The notes under the pieces: model-generated
Told to the model about the DNA's origin: nothing
Seen by the model: only the letters and a program-made list of their open reading frames with translations
Databases searched by the model: none
Translations under genes and position numbers: made by a program
In this document: positions 26,579-37,000 of the stretch, in pieces
Numbering within the stretch: position 1 is the first letter of the stretch
Layout of the letters: every line of letters starts with the position of its first letter
From: Bacteroidales bacterium
Lineage (GTDB): Bacteria; Bacteroidota; Bacteroidia; Bacteroidales; ML635J-15
Direction: 5' to 3'
DNA: 64,000 bases
Assembly: GCA_003249955.1 (NCBI GenBank)
Contig: QKHS01000011.1
Coordinates: 1 to 64,000 of the forward strand

Positions 26579-28522
26579 TTACTTCTTAAACTTACTGATC
26601 ATGTCATAGATTCTTATAAGTTCGGACACGCTCCATGCCTGTGAAATGGCTCCGCGCGGAGCATGCGGCGGATCACCGTCGTAAATTTCCGAAATTGTGC
26701 CTATCCCGTGAACAGTCATTTCTTCTTCAAATGAGTTAAATATTTTTTCGACAAGTGCCAATCCGCATTTATCGTGTATTTTAAGATATGCTTCGCAGAA
26801 ATGTCCCAGTAACCATGGCCATACGGTTCCCTGATGATATGCACTGTCACGCTGTTCCTGATTGCCTTCGCAAACTCCGGTATAATTAGGATTATCGGGA
26901 GAAAGTGACCTTAATCCGCGCGGGGTCAGCAATCCTTTACGGACAGTTTCGAGAACTCTCTCTTTCTTAGAATCTGATATAGGTGAGTATGGCAACGAGC
27001 AGGCAAAAATCTGATTTGGCCTTACAGTGCAATCAACATAATCGTAAGTTACATAATCGGCAAGAAATTTACGTTCTTCGCACCAGAATTTCTCAATAAA
27101 TGACAACTGGGTAATCTCGGGAACATTAATCCAGCGGTTTACAAAATCAGTGTCCCCGTTTTCTTCCGCCAGTTCAAGTGTAAACAATACAGCATTGTAC
27201 CACAGTGCATTTATTTCTACATCAAACCCATGTCTGGGGGTTACGGGTTTTCCTCCCACAACGGCATCCATCCATGTAAGGGCTTTGCCCGTGTCTCCTG
27301 CCCAGATAAGCCCGTTGTCATGCATTTTAATGTTATAATGTGTCCCCTGACGATAGTTTTCAAGTATATGCTTCATTTTTGCCCCGAAGTCCTGCCATAT
27401 TTGCTTTTTATCGCCGGTAAATTTCAGATATTCCTGCAAGGTCCAGAAAAACCACAAAGGGGCATCAACAGAGTTCATGGCAGTAAACTCTCCGGTTCCG
27501 ATATTCGGGAACAGCCCGTCTTTAAGTTCCGATGTCATTGTTTCAAGAACATCCTTACAGGTTTTTATATCGCCGTTATATAGTGTTAATCCGGGCAATG
27601 CTATAAATGTGTCACGTCCCCAGCGGCCAAACCACGGGAAACCTGCAATTATTTCCGTTCTTCCGTTTCTTTTATAAATAAATTGCTGAGCAGCACTTCT
27701 TAGACAATCTATGTATGTTTCTCTCGGCAGACGTTTTTTAAGTTCCGAATTAAACTTTCTGGTTATTGCAGCCGGGCTTATTTCTTTAAGCGCTGCTGTA
27801 AAAATTATACTTTCTCCTTTTTTAATATCCAGATCAAAAAAGCCGGGAACAAAAAGATCTTCTTTAAAATCGTAACCGCGGTTTTGTTCTTCCTGATATT
27901 CTACGTTGTAGTACCAATCAGGAACATGAACATATTCCGGCTCTTTGTTAAACTGCATGTACAGGGATTTATAACCGTCGTACATACGAATTTTAATCCC
28001 GTTTTCGATTGATGTGTATTTTGTATTTACAAATAAATTTGCTTTACTCAGCTTGTGAACATTTCTGAATGCCAGAAATGGTTTAAAACGGATCTTTGTA
28101 TCGGAGTGAGCATCGGCCAGGGTGTACTTTATCATTATGCGGTCGTCCTCGCTTAATATTCTTTCCATTTGCAGAACAACTCCTCCTACACGGCATGTAA
28201 GTTTAGGGATTGTATCAATCTCAAAATCACGCACGTATTTATGCCCTTTGGGTTCATAAACATTACCCGGATATTTTCTTACCCCGAAATTAAACGTGGC
28301 TTCGTGTTGAATTACAGACACATCAAGACCTGAAAGAAGGACATGGTTGTCGTTATCTATGTCTTCCATGGGACAAACCAGCAAACCATGATATTTTCGC
28401 GTATTACAGCCGATAATGGTAGTACTTGCATAAGATCCGGCACGATTTGTACGCAGCAGTTCTCTGCTAAGCGAATATTCAAGATTTATCAATTGTAATT
28501 TGTCGAATTTAATGTATCCCAT
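26579..28522 (-). CDS. Glycogen debranching enzyme (amylo-alpha-1,6-glucosidase type)
   Basis: LLRTNRAGSYASTTIIGCNTRKYHGLLV; GFPWFGRWGRDTFIALPGL; QRDSAYHQGTVWPWLLGHF; start trimmed to MGYIKF. Confidence 0.92.
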   Translation of the reverse strand: MGYIKFDKLQLINLEYSLSRELLRTNRAGSYASTTIIGCNTRKYHGLLVCPMEDIDNDNHVLLSGLDVSVIQHEATFNFGVRKYPGNVYEPKGHKYVRDFEIDTIPKLTCRVGGVVLQMERILSEDDRIMIKYTLADAHSDTKIRFKPFLAFRNVHKLSKANLFVNTKYTSIENGIKIRMYDGYKSLYMQFNKEPEYVHVPDWYYNVEYQEEQNRGYDFKEDLFVPGFFDLDIKKGESIIFTAALKEISPAAITRKFNSELKKRLPRETYIDCLRSAAQQFIYKRNGRTEIIAGFPWFGRWGRDTFIALPGLTLYNGDIKTCKDVLETMTSELKDGLFPNIGTGEFTAMNSVDAPLWFFWTLQEYLKFTGDKKQIWQDFGAKMKHILENYRQGTHYNIKMHDNGLIWAGDTGKALTWMDAVVGGKPVTPRHGFDVEINALWYNAVLFTLELAEENGDTDFVNRWINVPEITQLSFIEKFWCEERKFLADYVTYDYVDCTVRPNQIFACSLPYSPISDSKKERVLETVRKGLLTPRGLRSLSPDNPNYTGVCEGNQEQRDSAYHQGTVWPWLLGHFCEAYLKIHDKCGLALVEKIFNSFEEEMTVHGIGTISEIYDGDPPHAPRGAISQAWSVSELIRIYDMISKFKK

Positions 28523-28817
28523 TTTGCAAAATTTTAAATTCAAAAATATTTATACCTGCCAATATTCTTTTAAAAAGAATATTAAATAATTATAAAGTTT
28601 CCGGAAATTCCGAAAACCTTAATATCGGTAAAAATCTGAAAATTCATACTCAGCCGCGTTGACAGGTTGCAACAAAAATAATAAAATAAATGTTAACAAC
28701 AATGCAATTCTTTGCTGTTTACGTACAAAGTTTAAAAAAGGATTTATTTCCCTGAGTTTTTTATTAAAACAACAGCAAGGTTTTTCTAAAGTGCTGGGAT
28801 TTAAGGAATTCTAGATA

Positions 28818-29132
28818 CTATATCAATCCCAGATCGAGTTTTGCCTCATCGCTTAACATGTCTTTTGACCAGGGCGGATCAAAAACTATGTTTATACTTA
28901 CTCCGCGGATGTTTTTTACTGACTGCACGGCAGCTCTTACGTCTTCAATCAAATCATCAACCATGGGACAGTTAGGCGCTGTTAATGTCATATCTATTTC
29001 AACGTCGTATTTTTCGCTGACATCTATTTTATAGATTAAGCCCAGATCATATACATTAACGGGTATTTCGGGATCGAAAACCTGTTTAAGTGCTGCAACT
29101 ATTTCCTGTTCGGTTTTGGTAATTTCGTCCAT
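28818..29132 (-). CDS. Fe-S assembly protein, DUF59/MIP18 (SufT/PaaD-like)
   Basis: VFDPEIPVNVYDLGLIYKIDV...LTAPNCPMVDDLIEDVRAAV. Confidence 0.92.
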   Translation of the reverse strand: MDEITKTEQEIVAALKQVFDPEIPVNVYDLGLIYKIDVSEKYDVEIDMTLTAPNCPMVDDLIEDVRAAVQSVKNIRGVSINIVFDPPWSKDMLSDEAKLDLGLI

Positions 29133-29557
29133 TATTTTTGATTTAAAGATTTATATGCCATAGCATAAAGTTTTAACTGCTTAACCATAGACATAAGTCC
29201 GTTTGATCTTGTCGGGGACAAATGTTGCTGCAATCCTGTTTTTTCAATAAAATATAAATCGGCATTTAATATTTCATCGGGGCTTTTTCCCGACAGAACT
29301 CTTATCAGCAATGAAGCTATTCCTTTTGTTATAATAGCGTCGCTATCGGCAATAAAATCAATTTTACCATCTGAATATTCTGCATTAAACCAGACTTTTG
29401 ACTGGCATCCCTCAATCAGATTCTGATCGTTATGGTGTTCTTCGGGCATTTCTTCCAGCTCATTGCCTAATTCAATAAGATAGGAATATTTGTCCATCCA
29501 GTCTTCGAATGCAGAAAATTCCTGAATTATTTCATCCTGAATTTCGTTTATCGTCAT
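29132..29557 (-). CDS. sufE: SufE family protein
   Basis: YLIELGNELEEMPEEHHNDQNLIEGCQSKVWF...GIASLLIRVLSGKSPDEI. Confidence 0.92.
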   Translation of the reverse strand: MTINEIQDEIIQEFSAFEDWMDKYSYLIELGNELEEMPEEHHNDQNLIEGCQSKVWFNAEYSDGKIDFIADSDAIITKGIASLLIRVLSGKSPDEILNADLYFIEKTGLQQHLSPTRSNGLMSMVKQLKLYAMAYKSLNQK

Positions 29558-29569
29558 AAAATAAAAATT

Positions 29570-29592
29570 AAAGGGGAGAAACCTCCCCTGTG
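29570..29592 (-). terminator. Rho-independent terminator downstream of thioredoxin
   Basis: AGGGGAG-AAAC-CTCCCCT hairpin with T-rich tail on minus strand. Confidence 0.65.
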
Positions 29593-29595
29593 ACT

Positions 29596-29913
29596 TTACA
29601 ATATGCTGTCCAATTTTGCTGTAAGTGTAGTCTTTGGAACGGCACCAACAACTTTGTCAACAACTTCTCCTTTTTTCAGGAACAAAACTGTAGGAATGTT
29701 TCTTATTCCGTATTTTACTGCAATTTCGTTGTTATTGTCAACATCAACTTTGCCGATAACTGCTTTATCACCATATTCATGATGCATTTCTTCAATAATC
29801 GGAGCAATCATTCTGCATGGTCCGCACCATACTGCCCAAAAATCAAGAACTACAGGTTTTTCTGTATTCATTACCAATTCTTCAAAGTTTGATTCGTTAA
29901 TTTCGAGTGCCAT
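29596..29913 (-). CDS. trxA: Thioredoxin
   Basis: VVLDFWAVWCGPCRMIAPIIEE; IRNIPTVLFLKKGEVVDKVVGA. Confidence 0.95.
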   Translation of the reverse strand: MALEINESNFEELVMNTEKPVVLDFWAVWCGPCRMIAPIIEEMHHEYGDKAVIGKVDVDNNNEIAVKYGIRNIPTVLFLKKGEVVDKVVGAVPKTTLTAKLDSIL

Positions 29914-29957
29914 AATATTCTGTTTTTATAATTAATTATTCTGCTAAATTATAATTT

Positions 29958-32900
29958 TTAATTTAAACTAACATTTTCCACATAGGGATTGTTTTCAATA
30001 AATTCAACAAATTCATCTGTAAGCCCAACTCTTTCCGTTCTCGAAAACATACGCACCAACGTGTTATCAACGGAATTAAAGAGTGCAAAATTAAGATTAA
30101 TTTTCCCTTTATTCTTCTTAATAAGTGCTGAAAGGTCATTTATAAACTCATCATTTACATTCTCAACAGAAATTTGTAAAGTAAGTTTTGAAAATGAGGT
30201 TTCTTTTACTTCGGACAGTAGTGATACTTTTGAAACGGAGAAAAACATTTTTGTTTTATCGGATAATCCTTCTTTAAAACCGGCATAAATCATTATTGAA
30301 TATCCTTTTACAAGCAGGTTTTTATTATCTGTATAATCTTTACCGAAAACCATAAAACTGTACGATCCGGTATAATCAATCATTGATATTTTGCCATACG
30401 GTTTTCCGTTCTTTGTCATACGCTCTGTAACATCTGTAACAAAGCCAACTATTTTAATATCTTTGAATCTGGCTATTTTTTCTTCATCATCCATATCCCG
30501 CAAAGGTGTTATCTTCATTGTATTGATGATAAATTTAAACGGGTCAAGGGGATGTCCTGACAGATACATTCCGATATGTTCTTTTTCCATATCAAGGAAT
30601 TTTAACAAATCGTATTCGGGAAGAGCCGGAATCACAGGTTTTGATATTTCCATGCTCTGCATTTCTCCAAAAAGTGTCATTCCCGCATTCGACGATGATT
30701 GTACATTGTTGCCAAACTTTATAAGTGATTCTGTAAATGAATCATTTTCACCGTCAGAAGTAAAAAACTGTGGCCTTGAAAGTTCTTTAAAGCAATCAAA
30801 TGCTCCTGCAAAAGCCAATGCTTCAATATTTTTTTTGTTTACTGCATTGAGGTTAACTCTCGATACAAAATCGAAAATATCGGTATAAGCGCCGTTTTTC
30901 TCACGTTCTTCAATTATATTTTCAACGGCATTCATTCCCACACTCTTAATACCTGCCAGTCCGAAACGGATATTCCCTTTTTTATTTACTGTAAATCCTT
31001 TATAACTTTCGTTTACATCGGGACTAAGGACTTTAATTTTCATCCTTTTACACTCTTCCATTTGTACGGATATTTTATCCATATCGGAAATGTTCCGGGT
31101 TAAGTTGGCAGCCATAAACTCTGCCGGGAAGTGTGCTTTAAGATATGCTGTCTGGTAAGCTATATAAGCATAACAAACCGAATGTGATTTATTGAACGCA
31201 TACTTTGCAAATGCTGTCCAGTCTCTCCATATTTTCTCTATAAGTTCTTCAGGATTCTTGCCGGTTGCAGTACATCCTTCAATAAATTCGGGGTTGTTTT
31301 TGCAGCCTTCGATAAACTTCTCCTGAAGTTTCTCCATGGTTTTAATATCCTTTTTACCCATTGCCTTACGCAAGGTATCGGATTCACCCCTGGTAAACCC
31401 TGCCAAAGCACGGGACTGAAGCATCACCTGTTCCTGAAAGACTGTAATACCATAAGTATCTTTCAGGTATTTTTCCATTATGGGATGATCGTAAGCGGTT
31501 TTTTCCTTACCGTTTTTTCTACGCACATAATCCGGAATATATTCCATTGGTCCCGGACGGTATAAGGCATTCATGGCAACCAGATCGTTAAAATGGTTTG
31601 GCTTAAGGGAACGAAGGTGCGACTTCATTCCTTCAGACTCAAACTGGAATATTGACGTTGTTGCTCCGAATTTAAACAGGTTAAGTGTTTTTGCATCGTC
31701 AAGCGGTACGGAGTCAATGTTGAGATCAATATTCCTTGACAATTTTATATTTGAAAGACATTCCTTAATAATTGACAGCGTTCTCAAACCAAGGAAGTCC
31801 ATTTTAAGCAGACCTATAGACTCTACAAAAATACCCTCATACTGAGTTGCAGCGAGACCTCCGTCTTCCTTGGTCCTCATCAGCGGAATATTGTTTTCGA
31901 GCTTGTCTCTTCCTATAAGCATACCGCAGGCATGCACGCCGGTCTGGCGCACAGAACCTTCGAGTGTACATGCAATAGAAATGGCTTTGAGCATTGTCTG
32001 ATCATTGTTTTTATATGCTTCCTGCATTTCCTCTGCAATGATTTTGCGTGTCTCAAGTGATGTAGCTTCTTTTTCGTTTTCTTCTTTTTTTGCAGCAAGA
32101 ATTTGTTTATCAAGGGTTGCAATAACTTTTTCTATGCTGCCCTGTTTTTTTTCTTCTTCAAGAATAATGTTGTATGCATTTTCGAGAGCCCCGGTTGCAC
32201 TTATCTTTTTTGTAAGAGCATTTACCTGCTGAAGCGGAACACGCAAAACCCTGCTTACATCCTTGAGCGAGCCTTTGGCTTTCATTGTTCCTATTGTGCA
32301 AATATGAGCAACTTTATCCTTGCCGTACTTTTGTGTTACATAGTCAACAACCAATGCCCGGCCGTCATCATCAAAATCTATATCCACATCGGGCATGGAG
32401 ATACGGTCAGGATTAAGAAAACGTTCGAACAGAAGATCGAATGCAATAGGATCGACATCGGTGATTTTTGCACAATATGCAACTGCCGACCCGGCAGCCG
32501 ATCCCCTGCCTTTACCTACCAAAACTCCTATTTCACGGGCTTTCGCGATAAAATCCTGAACAATAAGGAAGTATCCCGGAAAACCCATTGTTTTTATGGT
32601 GTTCAGTTCAAAATCGAGACGCTCGCGAATATCAGCGGAATAATTTTCCCCATATCTCTCAATTGCTCCTTTATCAACAAGAAATTTAAGATAGTCCGAT
32701 TCAAATTTAATTCTGAGAACTGCATTATACCCGCCTAACGCGTAAAATCGTTTCTCGGTAAATTCTTCTATCAGTTTCTGTTCTGTATATTCTTCACGCC
32801 ATTGCTCCATTGTACCGAAATCCTCCGGAATAGGGAATTCAGGCATAATAGGATCTTTATCAATATCGTAAATTTCAACTTTATCAGCAATCTCCATTGT

Positions 32901-33716
32901 GTTGGCAAGTACTTCGGGATGATCGCCGAAAAGTGCAAGCATTTCGTCCGGGGTTTTCAGCCATTCCTGTTTTGTGTACCGCATTCTGTTCGGGTCATCA
33001 ATATCGGCATTTGTGGTAAGACACACCAGAACATCATGAGCCTCGGCATCTTCTTCGTTTACAAAATGTGAATCATTTGTAGCTATAATTTTAACCCCGT
33101 GTACCGGCCCAAGTTCAAAAATCTTTTCATTGACAATCTTCTGTAAATCAGATACTTCCTGCTTTTGTCTTGCCTCATCGCTGGGATGATACATTACTTC
33201 AAGATAAAAATCTTCTCCGAAAATTTCTTTGAACCATTCTATAGTTTTTTCTGCTTCTTCAATATTTCCGTTTGCAATATGTTTGGGTATTTCACCGCCA
33301 AGACAGGCGGACGAAACTATAATTCCTTCGCTGTGTTCTCGAAGCATATCCTTGTCAATCCTTGGTTTCATGTAAAAACCATCCAGGTTCGCTTTGGAAA
33401 TCATCTTAACCAGATTGTGATATCCTTTTACATTTTTGGCAAGTAAAATAAGGTGATATCCTGATTTATCCGTTGGTTCTGTTTTATCATAGATAGTTCT
33501 TCTCGAAATATATGCTTCACATCCTAAAATAGGTTTCAAACCTTTCTTTTTACATTGAGAATGAAATTCTTTTATTCCCAACATTGTACCATGATCGGTT
33601 AATGCGAGTGAAGACATGCCCGATTTCTGCGCTTTGGAAATAAGTGCATTAATACTGGCTGCGCCATCCAGAATAGAGTATTGAGAGTGAACGTGTAAAT
33701 GAGTAAATTCCGGCAT
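29958..33716 (-). CDS. dnaE: DNA polymerase III subunit alpha
   Basis: MPEFTHLHVHSQYSILDGAASI PHP domain; GRGSAAGSAVAYCAKITDVDPI; PDVDIDFDDDGR; start trimmed to MPEF. Confidence 0.95.
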   Translation of the reverse strand: MPEFTHLHVHSQYSILDGAASINALISKAQKSGMSSLALTDHGTMLGIKEFHSQCKKKGLKPILGCEAYISRRTIYDKTEPTDKSGYHLILLAKNVKGYHNLVKMISKANLDGFYMKPRIDKDMLREHSEGIIVSSACLGGEIPKHIANGNIEEAEKTIEWFKEIFGEDFYLEVMYHPSDEARQKQEVSDLQKIVNEKIFELGPVHGVKIIATNDSHFVNEEDAEAHDVLVCLTTNADIDDPNRMRYTKQEWLKTPDEMLALFGDHPEVLANTMEIADKVEIYDIDKDPIMPEFPIPEDFGTMEQWREEYTEQKLIEEFTEKRFYALGGYNAVLRIKFESDYLKFLVDKGAIERYGENYSADIRERLDFELNTIKTMGFPGYFLIVQDFIAKAREIGVLVGKGRGSAAGSAVAYCAKITDVDPIAFDLLFERFLNPDRISMPDVDIDFDDDGRALVVDYVTQKYGKDKVAHICTIGTMKAKGSLKDVSRVLRVPLQQVNALTKKISATGALENAYNIILEEEKKQGSIEKVIATLDKQILAAKKEENEKEATSLETRKIIAEEMQEAYKNNDQTMLKAISIACTLEGSVRQTGVHACGMLIGRDKLENNIPLMRTKEDGGLAATQYEGIFVESIGLLKMDFLGLRTLSIIKECLSNIKLSRNIDLNIDSVPLDDAKTLNLFKFGATTSIFQFESEGMKSHLRSLKPNHFNDLVAMNALYRPGPMEYIPDYVRRKNGKEKTAYDHPIMEKYLKDTYGITVFQEQVMLQSRALAGFTRGESDTLRKAMGKKDIKTMEKLQEKFIEGCKNNPEFIEGCTATGKNPEELIEKIWRDWTAFAKYAFNKSHSVCYAYIAYQTAYLKAHFPAEFMAANLTRNISDMDKISVQMEECKRMKIKVLSPDVNESYKGFTVNKKGNIRFGLAGIKSVGMNAVENIIEEREKNGAYTDIFDFVSRVNLNAVNKKNIEALAFAGAFDCFKELSRPQFFTSDGENDSFTESLIKFGNNVQSSSNAGMTLFGEMQSMEISKPVIPALPEYDLLKFLDMEKEHIGMYLSGHPLDPFKFIINTMKITPLRDMDDEEKIARFKDIKIVGFVTDVTERMTKNGKPYGKISMIDYTGSYSFMVFGKDYTDNKNLLVKGYSIMIYAGFKEGLSDKTKMFFSVSKVSLLSEVKETSFSKLTLQISVENVNDEFINDLSALIKKNKGKINLNFALFNSVDNTLVRMFSRTERVGLTDEFVEFIENNPYVENVSLN

Positions 33717-34009
33717 TTTTCTATTAATTATCTGATAAAAATATGGACTATAAAAATACGCCAAATAAACAAGTGGGGGGACAAAAGTTATCAGAAAATA
33801 TCACAAAAGAAATTAACATGCAAAAGTTTAAAAAAGTTAATCGGTTAGTTAGTCAGACAATTCAAAGGCTAATGATTCGTCAGTCAGATAGTTACACAGT
33901 TGCATGGTTCGTTAGCCTTTAACCAGAATTTATAAATAAGTGCGACTTCTCTTTTACCTGCGATAACGAACCTATTAACTGATAAACTGATTAACCGTAA
34001 AACCGTCAC

Positions 34010-37000
34010 CTATCTCAACAAATACATTTTCCCGATTTCTTTTTTAAAGTATTTATCTGCTTCGGTAGCACGCAAATCTATATCTTCTCCGTTGATTTTT
34101 GCTTTAACCTGATAGAAATAAACTCCGTTAGCCAGTTGATCGCCATACATATCTTTACCATCCCAGGCAAATTCTGTGATATTTTTTCCTATTCTTACCG
34201 GTCCGAGTTCTGCCATAAATATTGTTCTTACAAGTTTGCCGGTAATTGTAAAAATATCAATCTGCATTTCGTCGGGAATTTCGCTGCCGGTAAGCTCGAA
34301 TACAAATCTGGTACTGGTACTGAAGGGGTTGGGATAATTTAATAATTTTGTAATTGTTGACTGTGTAATAACCTCAAAATCAACAACATAATCATTGCTG
34401 CCGGATTCATTTTCTGACATATCTTTTGCCTGAACCCGCAATCTGTATGTTCCGTCGGTAGTAAAAACCGGATTGTAAATTATTTTACAGGAGTTCTCCG
34501 GTAAGCTTGCCGGAATCCATTCTATTGTTTCAGGCGGATTATCCTGTGTTCCGAAATATACACGTCTTTCGGTTCCTGAAAGTAAATCTGTCAGATAAAT
34601 TCTGAATACAGATGTATCATTTAAAGCCAGGAACTGATTTTCATCTTTTAACTTAATCTGTATTTCAGGCTTTGCAGAAACAATTTCCCCGTTCATAATA
34701 TACCTGCCGTCAAAGCTTACATCAAGCAATGGGTTTGTTATGTCGCCCTGTACATAAAAATATTTTACCGCAATGTTGTTAAAATGATGCTGCTCATTCT
34801 GAAAATAAGTTCCGGTTACGCTGCTCACAGGATTATATTCGGCCCATATGCTGTTAACTCCTGTCATGTTAAGACTTGAATAAACAATTGTATCTATAAT
34901 TACATCTCCGGCCGGGTGAGGTCTTAATTTCTTTTCGTCAATAACTGTTATTTCATTGTTATTGTCCTGAATCCAGAACTTAACAGCCAGGCTGTCCATA
35001 TCGAACGTACTTATATTTTTTGTGGCAACGGCAAATTTTATTTCATCGCCTTCCTGCAAAGTATCGCAGCAAAAATAGTATCCCGATTTGGGATCTACAG
35101 CAGTTTCGGGAACTCCTGCAAATCTGAGTTGCCATTTTGTCAACTGTGCTGCGGTTTTATCAGTAGCGTCTTTTGAATAAAATTCAAGCTTAAGATTCGG
35201 ATAAACGGTGTAATCGATTGAGTCTTCCAGTCCATAAACTTCATAAGTATCGGGAACTATATCCTGCATAAGCTGTGTTTCCTGCCCCAGATTATCTATA
35301 CCGAAAACTCTCAGCCGTAATTCATCATCCGAAGGATCTTCAAGTGACCGATACTCCCATTTAAGCGACTGCCATGTATTTGACGGACCAACAACAACAC
35401 TCTTTATTGTTCCGTTATCAAAATCCCTGTACAGGTCAACATTCAGATCTATAACATCTGCCTGACTGCTTCCGTACAAGTCCTGAGCAGAACTTAAAAC
35501 TCCTTTTTTTGCAAAGAAAATATATGGACTTCCGTTGGCGACATTTCCAAGGTTTGAAGCTCCCAGGTTTGTAAAAGTGGTTTTAAGTTCATCCGGCCAA
35601 TTGGAAAAATTCCCGTTTCCCCACGAGTAAGCAAGAATATAATAGCCATCAGGAACGTAATTGATAAAATTGTTCATTGAATCCAGGCCTACAGTATCTG
35701 TAGTATTAAAGGTAAAATAGTAACTTGCCCTGTTAGCTGTAGGACACTGAGGATAGTTTCTGTGCCCGAAATCCTGAATATCTGACGGCCATGCCAGAAT
35801 TGTTTCAGGATCAATCACAGCAACAAGCATAGATGCTCCGGTACCGCAATTACCAAAATCGCCCAAACCGTTTGCTATGGAACCGTCCAGCGACCAGTTT
35901 ACCGCAGTGTAACTTTCAGCCCAATAATTTCCGGTATTATGACAGTGTAGTTCTTTAGGATAATCAACATAGCTGAATTTTCTGGAAGGACGGTCATAAA
36001 CAATAAAACTGAAATCATCTTCTTTAAACTGGAAAAAATGTGCCTGAGACCAACCTTCTTCTCCCTCTATATAAACAAAAGAAGATTCCTTCCATACCAG
36101 ACTGTCTGCATTGCTGTGGTCGCGTGCAATACGCCAGAAATAAACCCTGTTTTCGGTAAGATCAAAAGGCAGATCCCATGAAACAATTCCTCCGTCGCTG
36201 TAAACAGTTGTCTGATTCAGCAACGGGCTGTTAAACAGATCGGTTGTATCTATCTGAAACCTGTATCCGGCTCCTTCAAGAAAAGGATCGCCGGTTGAAG
36301 CAATAAGGCTTGCATTTTTTGACGGATAAATAGCGTATTTATATGGGTATATAGGAAACAAATCTCCTGTTTTTACTAAAAATGAAAGCGTTACCTGATT
36401 ATTATTTTCATCAAGCTCTTCAATCTGTGCGGCTGCATCCACGAATATTCTCAATGAATTTAACCCGGGCCCTTCAAGCCTGTTAACAGGAAGCTTAATA
36501 TAAACAGTGTCAAGGTAATTGCATCCGTAAACCGGGATATTGTATTCGTTTGCAGTTCCGTCCGGTAATGTTCTGGAAACGCTGACCAAAAAAGTATCAC
36601 TGGTTGCACGCCCTATATTTTTAATAACTATTCTGACATCAAAACTATCAATAAGTGTTGTAATGTTATCCGGCTGAAAACTTACCAAAGAAGGGGTTAT
36701 TGTCAGATCAGGCTTTTCTTGTGTATTTATAACCAACCCGGGATCTCCATGTAATGTAAATTCGTGGCATGTGATTTCCATTCTGACATTATCCGGGTAA
36801 AGAGTCTCTATATATTTCATTGTGTTAACCATCTGCATAGAGATTGGCTGACCATATGTTTTATAAGCAAAATTGCGGTAAAGTTCAGATGAATAAATAT
36901 TAAGATAAGTCGCAATACCATCACCGACAGAAGCTAAGAACCCGATTGATCCTTTTTCGGAATTAACCCAGTTTTCACTGATACTTGAAGAATATCTCTG

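Noticed and set aside
31913-32738. ORFs antisense to dnaE (and similar antisense ORFs to polA, C10 peptidase, glg fusion, CHAT)
   Set aside because: Shadow frames of strongly supported coding genes.
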